Assembly: GCA_905160935.1 (NCBI GenBank)
Contig: CAJHZI010000436.1
Location: 557,501 to 621,500, forward strand
Reading direction: 5' to 3'
Source of the DNA: Enchytraeus crypticus
Taxonomy: Eukaryota; Annelida; Clitellata; Enchytraeida; Enchytraeidae
DNA length: 64,000 nt
Position 1 is the first letter of the stretch, and every line of letters starts with the position of its first letter. Shown here in pieces: positions 55,713-64,000 of this stretch. A program made the translations under genes and the position numbers. The notes under the pieces were generated by a model. That model did not search any database, was not told the DNA's origin, and was given only the letters and a program-made list of their open reading frames with translations.

Positions 55713-57066
55713 CTATATGTATCTATACATGATGTATATATTCTGTATAATGAAAATTAACGCAGTTAAATTTTTTAACCATCATTCTTTTACTAACTAG
55801 ATTAGTAGCAAAGTTTACAAAACACATTTTTGCGATAACTTTTGCATTATTATTATATGAAATACATATACATGTAGTTTGAAAAGTTCTGTTTCATATA
55901 CCTACAGACCCTTCTTCGATAACCTTGGTTCTATCCTGACGTACGCCATCTTACTAACCTTGACTAGTATACTTATGTTGGGATTCTCTCTCTACGGGGT
56001 CTCGCAGGCCGGTGGGTTTGGGGAAACCCCTGAGATGCCCATGTTGCACCTCCTGACGCTGGCCTCAGTACTGACAGCCGTGGATCCCGTGGCAGTGCTC
56101 GCGGTGTTCGACGCCCTACAGGTCAACGAAGTTCTCTACATCGTCGTGTTTGGTGAGGCACTGCTCAACGACGGGATCGCTGTGGTGGGTGACAGAGCCT
56201 AACCTTATATTTCCACCAGTAATAATATATTAATCAATCAGTGATCAAGCAGAATTAAACTTCCGGTTTCTCATCCCATGGTGATTTCAGATAATATCTC
56301 ACTTCTCGTTCATTTAGAGATTCATATAAATCATGAATCTCTAAAATTCCCATTTTAAAATTTTACTAACGTCTGCAACCGCACTCAAAAATGTAGTTAG
56401 TTATTCGATCACATTTTACGTTGCTGTTACCAGGAAAGCAAAATGTTTTTGTCAGAGACAGTCAAACATAGATTAGGACGGGTGACTGTTGGAATCTCCT
56501 TTTCCTTCTGCCTTGTAATCAATCCTGCAACACACTAACTAGTTCATCAAAAACTGTACTATTTTAAGAATTGGCACAATGGCTTATTCAGTAAGCAGAC
56601 CTATGGTTTTAAATCTTCTTTTCACGTCAAGTAGAAAACTGAATCAGCGAGGTAGAAAATAGTAGCAGACTCTAAAATTACAAATAAAATTAAAATTATT
56701 TGAATATCTTACTTGATTCATCTTCTGTCAGGTCCTCAACAAAATATGTAAACAATTTACTTGGTATATTTTCTTGCAGGTGCTCTACAGGATATTTGAC
56801 GGCTTCAGTGAAATTGGAAGAGAAAATATCATAGGACAAGACATCGGTTTTGGTTTTCTTTCTTTTCTAGTGATAGTGATCTGTAGCCCCAGTATAGGCT
56901 ACTGCTTCGCCGTGCTGGCTGGCTTCATATCACGCTTCACGTATGTGAAGAGAATGTTTGAACCCATGCTTGTTTGGTCTATAGGCTACATGTCGTACGT
57001 GTTCGTAGAGATGCTGCATCTTTCTGGAATTCTCTCGTGAGTTTTCCTAAATTTTTCTTTTCTCTT

Positions 57067-57101
<35 letters not shown>

Positions 57102-58145
57102 CTCTTTCAATTTTATGCAGATGACACTCAGATAAATATTTCTTTTTCTAACCTTGATTTTGAATCGAAAATAATTTATACCTTATCTATTCTAGACCAG
57201 GTTTATTCCTGGTTTGTACTAGTCCCCTAGTTGTAAATATCTCCAAAATCGGATATCTTGTTATAGTCACCCATATAAAAAGACCTAAAATTATGAATAA
57301 CTCTGTTCATTTTTAAATTCTTGTTGGTTAAGATTCCAGATTCGCCAAGAACCTTGGAGTCATATTTGACGACTGGAGCCAGTGGCGATGTCGGTAAGAT
57401 ACTCAACCGGGGATCATTATGTGCGGGGTTCAAATCCTGGGCCCTCCCGTCACTGATATCGCTTTCGAGTGACGAAACTGATGTTAATATTAGCTTTTTT
57501 AGCTTTATAGCTTTTCGATAGCCTTGAGTTTAAATGTAATATCTCTTCTGCGTGCCGTTTTTCTGTCTTGCCAAAATTTGCAGATATGGCAATGAACTGC
57601 ATCCCTTAATATAAATTCAGCCACAATAGGCCTACGCACGAATTTCATAGTTCATCCCAAGCTTAGCTACTGTATATCATTATTATAAGGGTTACCTTCT
57701 TCTTCTCTCAAACCTTTGCAGTACTTTCTAAATATATCTTGCGTGTGTTGTTTTCAAGTTCTGAAGACTTCAAAATCACTCTCTTCCCGTCTTTGGCATT
57801 CTTCACAGCCAATATTCACAGGCAATCAGAACTTGAAATGCAAAATAGTTCTGTTTTAAAACACTGTGATATTTCTAGCCTTCTTACTTATCTGACATTT
57901 TTCTTCCTTACGGTCCTTTCGTACGCTTCTTTCTACCAATGCTCTTTTGGTAGCCTCTATTTCTGATCAAATACATATAACTACTACTACTGATAGAAAA
58001 GACAAATTATTAATTATGTACTGGTTATGTTTTTGACTGAAATATTTATTCTGATATGAATTTGCGCTGTATATTATTTTGGACTTTTTATAACTTGTAT
58101 GTCATATTGTAGTAGCGTGTGATTCTGAAATAAACTTAAACTCTC

Positions 58146-58178
<33 letters not shown>

Positions 58179-61100
58179 TTGTTCCAAGGTTCTCATATTA
58201 TTAACAGCAGGCTCCGTGGCTTCAATGGTCACTGGAACAAATTCATACTCCAAGGACAAATCGCGGTGTCTATAAATTTAAACTGATAATTAGATAGAGA
58301 AATGAGAGAGGACAGAAATTGGTTGACTTTTGCAATAGAATGAGATTAGTGGTGTCCAACACTTGGTTCAAACATAAGAAGAGAAGGCGTTACACATGGA
58401 AGAAACCAGGAACACCGGAAACGAGGGAAGATACCAGATAGATTATATTCTGATAAAACAACAGTACAGGAATAGTGTGAAGAATTCAAGGGCTTATCCA
58501 GGAGCCGATATTAATTCAGACCACAATCTAGTAATGGCAAAAGTATGGTTTCAGCTGAAGAAAATACTTAAGAAGAAAAGCAGTAAGAGATGGAATTTGA
58601 ACGGATTGAACGAGAAAAGAAGTCAGTTTCAGGAAGCAGTGGAAAGAAAAGTTAAGGAAATGAAGGACTACGAAAGAACAGGGATAAATGAAAGATGGTG
58701 TCAGCTAAAGGAAGCTATTAAAATAGGTGCAAAAGAAGTTTATGGCTTTCTTAAAGCAAATACAGCTAAAAAACCTTGGATCACAAGCGAGATGCTAGAC
58801 AAAATGGATGAAAGGAGGAAATGGAAAAGTATTGACACCAGTCATGGCCGAAGGAAATATAGAAGCTTAAACAGTGAACTTAGAAGAATTACAGACAAAG
58901 CAAAAGATCATTGGTGGAGTGAAAATTGTGATGTTTTAGCAGAATATGATAGAAGAGGGAGGTGGGATCTATTGTACCAGGAAGTCAGGATACTAACAAG
59001 AACCGATAAGAAAAAGAAAGGAGATGCAAAGCACATTAGTATAATGGGTAAAGATGGGGAATTGAAGACAGATCTGGAAGAAGTAAAAGGAAGATGGAGA
59101 GAATATGTAGAGGAATTGTATGATAAGACTGGGAAACCAGTTCAAGAGGATTTTAAAAAGAAGAGAATATCATAGAAGACGATAAAAGGGGCCCCGATTT
59201 AATGAAGGAGGAAATTTATTCTGCAATTAACAGTATGAAGGAGGGGAATGCAGCCGGGATAAATGAAATTCCAGCAGAATTCTTGAAAATGTTGGAAGGA
59301 GAAACACTCAAAAAGTTAATAGAGGTATGTATGAAAGTGTACAGTACAGGTATTTGGCCAGACGACTTTACCAAGTCAGTGATGATCCCAATTCCCAAAA
59401 AAGCCAATGCTGTGGAGTGTTCGGATTACGGAACAATCAGCTTAATACCTCATGCATCGAAGATCTTATTAAAGATAGTAAATAATCGCATTCTGTCGAA
59501 AGCAGAGATGATACTGAGCAAGACACGATTTGGTTTTAGGAAAGGATGCGGCACAAGAGAAGCAATAGGGTATTGCGGGTTCTTTGTGAAAGAAGCTTAG
59601 AATATGGAAATGACGTTTTTGTATGCTTTGTAGACTTCGAGAAGGCCTTTGACAGGATTGATTGGATAATGATGATGAATATCTTAAAAAGAATAGGAAT
59701 TGACTGGAGAGATAGAAGACTAATTTTTAACTTGTACATGAATCAAAGAGCAGTAATCAAAATCCAACAAGAATACTCAGAAGAAGGTGAAATAGGACGT
59801 GGAGTAAGACAAGGTTGTAGCATTTCGCCGCTGCTGTTTAACATTTACGCTGAGGCGATGATGGAGGAAGCCATGGAAGACTTGGACGAAGGAATAAAAG
59901 TAGAAGGGAATCTGCTACAAGATATACGAATTGCAGATGACCAAGGAATGATAGCGGGCAGCAGATTGGATTGCAGAAGATAATGGATAGGCTGAATGAT
60001 ACGGCCCTAAGATATGGCATGAAGATTAATATAAAAAAGACCAAGGTTATAAGAGTGTCCAATAATAAAGGTGAAGTTAATATCACAATAAATGGTACGA
60101 AATTGGAACAAGTAAGGAGTTTCAAATATTTGGGTCATACTATAACCGATGATGGGAAATGTGTGCCAGAAATATGCAGTAGGATTGCACAAGCAAAAGC
60201 GGCCTTTGGTAGTAGAAAAGAACTATTAATAAAAAGTTTAAAGAAAGACACAAAGATAAAGATAGTGAAAACTTTGGTTTGGACCACGCCATTGTATGGA
60301 TGTGAAACATGGACCTTAAGGAAGGAAGATATTAGGTAACTGGAGGCATTGGAAATGTGGATTTGGAGAAGAATGGAGAGGATTAGCTGGACTCAAAATG
60401 TTACAAATGAGGAAGTCCTGGAGAGAGTTGGCACAGATAGACAGCTGATAAATGTATTAAGAAATAGGAAGAAGAGATGGATAGGACACATTCTAAGGGG
60501 GAAGGTCTATTGAAAGAGGTCATAGAAGGTAGAATGGAAGGAAAAAGAGGCAGGGGCAGGCCAATATTAGGTATGTCAGATGATTTAAAGACCCACTCAT
60601 ATGTGGAAATGAAGAGGAAGGCGGAAGACAGAGAAGAGTGGAGGCGTTATGTACCATGGACCTGCCAGTAGGCAGTGCACTAAGAGAGAGAATTTGATGT
60701 CATGCTGCGTTCAGCTTCATTATAGCAATTTCTTACAAATCGTTCAGTAATTCATTCTCCATGTATATTCTCGAGATTAATTTTATTTGGAAACTGATAA
60801 TTTGATATATTCTTTGTAGCTGTGTATTCTGTGGCATAGCCATGCGTAAATATGTGGAGCACAACTACAGTAATAAGTCAAAGGCTGCAACTAAGTATGG
60901 ACTGAGAACAGGAGCACAGGTTGCAGAGGGTATTACCTTCCTCTACATCGGAGTGTCATGCGTCAATGATGATCAATACTGGAACACAGGATTCGTTCTT
61001 CTTACTATGGCCCTTTCCTTGGTGTACCGCGCATTAGGTCAGTAAAGATACAGTAGTTGAGTCTCATACAACACAGCCGGCTTTAACGCCATTATTGTAT

Positions 61101-62907
61101 ATTAAACAATATTACACATATGAGCATATACAGAGTGCGCATTAAAAATATCCTCCTAGCACAATTGCGATAGCTTAGTCAGTTCTTAATATTTCGCCTT
61201 GAAATTTTAAGGTTCTATTGTGGAGGAATTTAGCCACAAAGCTGTCCAAATTTTGTAAAAATATTTGCAAAGGAACCGGAGTTATCCCAGTTTTGCAAAA
61301 AAAAAATTTTTTTTCATTTAATACGTAACGTAAAACGTCAATTAGAATCAATTCCTTTTTGAAAATGTGCGGATCCTGAAGAAGGCCGTTAGATGATGAG
61401 GACTCTGCTATTGTGCTATAATGTATTACACTATTTTGCACCGTTGTGCCCACCGACTGAATTTGTTTCACCAATGCTTGATGTTGTCATGAACGACAGC
61501 CGCATTCTAATTATGTTTATATTATATTATATTGAATAATTATTACTAATTCCTAATGATATCTTATTTTTTTAAATTATATAGCCTTTAATTTCACGCT
61601 ACACAGGAACGATAGTCCTGACGTTTCTCGTAAACAAGGTGAGACACCGCAAGCTGGACGCCATAGATCAGTTTATAATGTCATATGGAGGTTTGAGAGG
61701 AGCCATAGGCTACGGCCTTGCTCTGCAGCTGAGCCCAGGTATCTTTCCAGCTAGAAAGCTCTTCGTCACTACAACGGTCTTCGTTGTCTATTTCACCAAC
61801 ATTTTCGTGGTACGTCTCGGCTTGCCTATTGTATTCTACACAGTATGAGAAAAAGTATTATTAAGATTTCAACGCCATCCTATTTCTCAGACTCTCTCTT
61901 TCTCTTTCTCTCTCTCTCTCTCTCTCTCTTATTACACTGCCTGCTGGTAGGTCCATGGCATATAACGCTCCACTCAACGCTATCTTCCGTTCTCCTCTTG
62001 ATGTCCATATACAAGTGGATCTTTAAATAATCTATACCATTTCTTTTGATATACCATAATTCTTGGGGGATTCTGCTTATGACGAGGTGGGCCCCCTTTG
62101 CCTTCCTCAACTTTGATTAGCATTTACTAGGCAGGGGCGTCATTACCTGAGAAAATTGTAAGTTTCTAAAATCTAGACAAAAAACTGGATACATAGATCT
62201 ATAGCAAATTTTTTTCGATGCTAGATGTTTTTTTTTTTTTTTTATATTTTATAACAATTATGTTTTTAAACGTTCATATTGCATGACATATCCTTAACTT
62301 TATCTTTTATTTTAGTCGCTGCTTTTATACTTTGCCTTTATCAATTGAATAACAGGTATATGTTAGTGCCGTCACGGCCTTTGTGTATTTTAATGATAAA
62401 TGTCAGGTTGCGCTTGAGTCTTTCTTAGTTGCAAATCTGCGAACATTTCAATACATTAAAATAAATTTAAAAACTGTAATACATCTTAAAAGCACAAAAC
62501 ATATCTTTTAATAAAATTTTGAATCCAAAACTGGTTCCGTCTAAAATGAAATCATAGTAAAATCACTGAAATTCACAGGTTCAGTGCTGTTGGTTGCGAA
62601 CTGCCTAGGGGTTTTTATAATGCGGCATCATAGTGCTAAATGTCATCCTGAAAAATTCAAAAGTATAATACATAAAGAATAATAAATTTCCTAGCGGATG
62701 TAGAACATGATATTAGTTATTAGTGATAGATATCATCATGAGTAATAATTTCTTCTGCTCTAGGCTTATGTGCTTAACATTTATCAATCATTACCTTAAG
62801 CACGTGTGTTGTTGCAGGGGACTACAATAGAGCCCATAGTAACCATGCTGCGAGTGGCTAGAAAATCCAGCCATAAGCCAACCATGAACTCAAAGATAGC
62901 AGAGAGG
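52385..62907 (+). CDS. Na+/H+ exchanger, SLC9A (NHE) family, 3' end missing
   Basis: Seven exons join in frame: 52385-52778, 53595-53781, 55908-56184, 56780-57036, 60820-61037, 61607-61809 and 62818-62907, giving 542 residues and ending at a donor, so the C-terminal regulatory tail lies past the window. The family swaps extracellular Na+ for cytosolic H+ to control pH and volume. Seen: a signal-anchor-like start ([17 protein letters not shown]), a His/Glu/Gly-rich extracellular loop (about 85-117), a membrane segment [31 protein letters not shown], the inhibitor-site segment [13 protein letters not shown] (180-192), [12 protein letters not shown] (251-262), the ion-binding FGEALLND (275-282; N281, D282), EMLHLSGIL, and [15 protein letters not shown] (470-484). 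The order fits plasma-membrane NHE1-5-type exchangers rather than organellar ones; the exact paralogue is open. Exon 3 lies about 28 bp after a retroposon, and intron 5 carries a 2.4-kb LINE. Confidence 0.93.
53228..53345 (+). mobile_element. tRNA-like SINE head, diverged
   Basis: TTTGATGGCCTAATGGATAA resembles the D-arm of arginine tRNA (box A), and CACTTGAAATCGCC stands where box B should be. No intact tRNA fold. Located in exchanger intron 1. Confidence 0.4.
53432..53566 (-). mobile_element. N1 3' end next to exchanger exon 3
   Basis: TCTCTCTTAGTGCATTTACT, ACTGGTAGTTCCATAGTATA, CGCCCGTTTTCCTCTTCATG, CACATACGAGTGAATTC and CATACCTTTTGATAT are minus-strand N1. The match fades about 28 bp before the exon 3 acceptor, so part of the pyrimidine-rich approach to this exon is retroposon-derived. 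Confidence 0.7.
54016..54150 (-). mobile_element. GAT-tailed retroposon end
   Basis: CATCATCATC/CATCGT microsatellite joined to CCCTTGAATCCCAGTTTAAT, TAGGGTCGGGATACAAATAG and TTCTCTCTGTCC: the same element-to-microsatellite junction as at 40349. In exchanger intron 2. Confidence 0.75.
54510..54615 (-). mobile_element. 5S-derived SINE, 3' fragment
   Basis: The minus strand carries ATTACTAATAACCTTGGAGA, GGAAGGAGGAAATGGGTCTT and TTCCTGACCCAGTGTGC, matching the body of 21340-21575. The 5S head is missing. In exchanger intron 2. Confidence 0.6.
54966..55074. repeat. TA-rich tract with long palindrome
   Basis: TA repeats followed by TTATTATGTATATAATTTAT and, inverted around ATACATGTAT, its mirror ending TATACATAATAA (about 55019-55074). 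The arms match except for a two-base difference in TA length. Confidence 0.85.
55196..55560 (+). mobile_element. Non-autonomous retroposon N2, best copy
   Basis: CCTGTGTTGTGCTCGGGTGT, GGTTGGACCACTAGGGCAAC, GTAAGAGGCGATTAAAGGCA, CTAACTGAGGAAGGCAACGG, AAGCTATAGGCTACATAAGG, GGGATTAACTTGTTGATCTA, GCGATAAAGCAGACACTGAG, and the end ACCTGCCACTTGGCAGTTCA. In exchanger intron 2. Small frames here are not genes. Confidence 0.75.
55561..55714. repeat. (TA)n/(CA)n microsatellite
   Basis: TA blocks, a 24-bp CA run and a long terminal TA run follow directly on the N2 3' end. Confidence 0.95.
57067..57104. repeat. (CT)n microsatellite
   Basis: CT run 30 bp behind the exon 56780-57036 donor. Confidence 0.9.
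57372..57508 (+). mobile_element. tRNA-like SINE, near consensus
   Basis: ACTGGAGCCAGTGGCGATGT, CGGTAAGATACTCAACC, box B GGGGTTCAAATCCTGGG, CTGATATCGCTTTCGAGTGA. In exchanger intron 4 (between 57036 and 60820). Confidence 0.8.
58141..58180. repeat. (CT)n microsatellite
   Basis: CT run with one CCC interruption, upstream of the LINE. Confidence 0.9.
58297..60695 (+). mobile_element. RTE/BovB-like LINE, 5'-truncated, inactive
   Basis: The longest retroelement here. Endonuclease end: [52 protein letters not shown] (SDH catalytic region). Reverse transcriptase: [76 protein letters not shown] (catalytic box IADD instead of YADD), [25 protein letters not shown]-terminus: [29 protein letters not shown]. 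Frame breaks near 59175, 59600, 59983, 60340 and 60480. The 3' end is the stem-loop CTGCCAGTAGGCAG then CACTAAGAGAGAGA, shared with N1. It sits in an exchanger intron in sense orientation. Confidence 0.88.
61438..61515 (+). mobile_element. LINE 3' tail fragment
   Basis: GCACCGTTGTGCCCACCGAC, AATGCTTGATGTTGTCATGA, ACGACAGCCGCATTCTAATT: the shared LINE tail, in exchanger intron 6 (61038-61606). Confidence 0.55.
61893..62160 (-). mobile_element. Non-autonomous retroposon N1, full-length-like
   Basis: Minus-strand order from TCAGGTAATGACGCCCCTGC to GGACCTACCAGCAGGCAGTG and (AG)n, as in 20771-21035. It begins 84 bp after the exon 61607-61809 donor. Confidence 0.75.
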
Positions 62908-63894
62908 GTAAGTATCAATAAGTTACTAGTGTAACATAACTCCAAGATACATTATATTAACAATTAAACTATTAGATTTATTTGATGATCTTTATAAATT
63001 CTCCTGAACTAGGTAGGACAGCATTCATCTATTAATTTTTGTTTAGCAAACTACTGTGACATTTCAATATAAGTGGCGGTTTATATTTCACAAGCAATTA
63101 TAAATAGTCTGTTAATGTTATACGTATATCGTTGCTCTTCGTACTTACATTTATCATCCAGTTTTTTGTATTGTGGGTTTTTGTAGTGAACTAAGTTCAC
63201 TACAAAAACAAAACACATAAACACACAAACCACATAAACAAAACATTGTAAAGTAATATAATAAATGCAAGTCTTGCATTTACTATATTACTTTACAATG
63301 TTTTGTAATTCATTAGCATGAAATCATCAAATATTGATTTAGAGCACAGTAGTTAATCATGCAATGACTGACCACGCATTTCTTGTTTCAGTTTGAACGT
63401 TCATCTTGCAATTTTCTATTAAGCACGTATAATAATCTTCTTATATTAAAATTAAATGTACATTTAGATAACTTTCAATTAGTTATCTTACATTTGTTTG
63501 GATCTTTCTCTTTTTCTAGTTGCGAACAAAATATTGGGTACTGATTGCAATTTTTATCACCTGTATATGCTTCTATTCAAATTCTTTTTTAAAGACTACT
63601 GAAGTACTCTCCGCCAATCAAAAATTTGATTGAGACCTTGCAAGAGCTATGCTTTATCAAATCTTACAATGTATGTAGCCAAACCTTAATTCATCTAGTG
63701 AAACTATGATTTTAAGGATGTTCTCCTGGCAAAATCATCCACTGAGTGGGGACTGCTTACAACACGCGCAGTATACGCATGATCTAGTTTCCGCTCCCTT
63801 GAAAACCTATGAAGGATTTATTTATTTATTTTTAAGGATTTATTTATTTCGAGGACGGAGTTTAGAGCACATGGTTTAGCATGCGTTTCAACAA
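62908..63894. other. Exchanger intron, no exon seen
   Basis: The next exchanger exon is not in the window. Two hairpins stand out: 63177-63209 (15 bp, 3-nt loop) and 63238-63306 (22-bp outer plus 9-bp inner stem). Confidence 0.5.
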
Positions 63895-64000
63895 ACAAAG
63901 TTGAGCAACGTTGGGCACGCTTAGCTCTTAAACGGACGACCACAATGGAAGATCAAATGTTGATAGGTTTGAAATACAGCCTAAGCAAGCAAATAGATGC
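63895..64000 (+). mobile_element. 5S rRNA-derived SINE, cut by the window edge
   Basis: AAGTTGAGCAACGTTGGGC followed by CTTAGCTCTTAAACGGACGA and CCACAATGGAAGATC follows the order of 5S rRNA (AAGTTAAGCAACGTTGGGC, then GGTTAGTACTTGGATGG, then GACCACC). It preserves the 5S box-A region better than the other copies. Confidence 0.65.

Overview
The window is nuclear DNA from an invertebrate animal. Evidence: genes split by many GT-AG introns of 0.1 to 4 kb, proteins of metazoan families (DRG1, a C2H2 zinc-finger regulator, a plasma-membrane Na+/H+ exchanger), an AT-rich background, and a dense load of non-LTR retrotransposon relics, SINE-like elements and microsatellites. I cannot name the phylum from this sequence alone. 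No bacterial, phage, CRISPR, rRNA or intact tRNA gene was seen.

Layout, left to right. 1-6.8 kb is a retroelement graveyard: RTE/BovB-like LINE ends, a 5S-rRNA-derived SINE, a degenerate TATTCGG array, and a minus-strand CR1-like LINE interrupted by two plus-strand insertions. 6.8-14.6 kb holds a complete 9-exon DRG1 GTPase gene. 18.7-24.4 kb holds a complete 6-exon C2H2 zinc-finger gene. 24.5-32.3 kb is intergenic and contains an intact non-autonomous hAT-like element with a perfect 8-bp target duplication. 32.4-38.5 kb holds an unrecognised Gly/Tyr/Gln-rich protein gene with a Cys-rich end and two possible last exons; one intron carries about 38 near-perfect copies of a 21-bp repeat. 38.5-52.3 kb is mostly repeats plus one orphan minus-strand exon-like patch. 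52.4-62.9 kb holds the first seven coding exons of an SLC9A-type Na+/H+ exchanger; it continues past the right edge and has a 2.4-kb LINE in one intron.

All recognised genes are on the plus strand and look functionally unrelated; nothing suggests co-regulation. Exon joins were worked out by hand from phase and protein continuity and are consistent for DRG1, the zinc-finger gene and the exchanger.

The strongest unusual signal is structural. The window contains more than a dozen perfect or near-perfect inverted duplications of non-simple sequence with very short loops (2-13 nt), some inside single copies of a repeat whose other copies lack them. They look like fold-back (template-switch) mutations. 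A second theme is that retroposon 3' ends seed microsatellites here: (AG)n, (GAT)n, (TTG/TTA)n and (GATT)n. One LINE and at least two non-autonomous families also share a terminal stem-loop.
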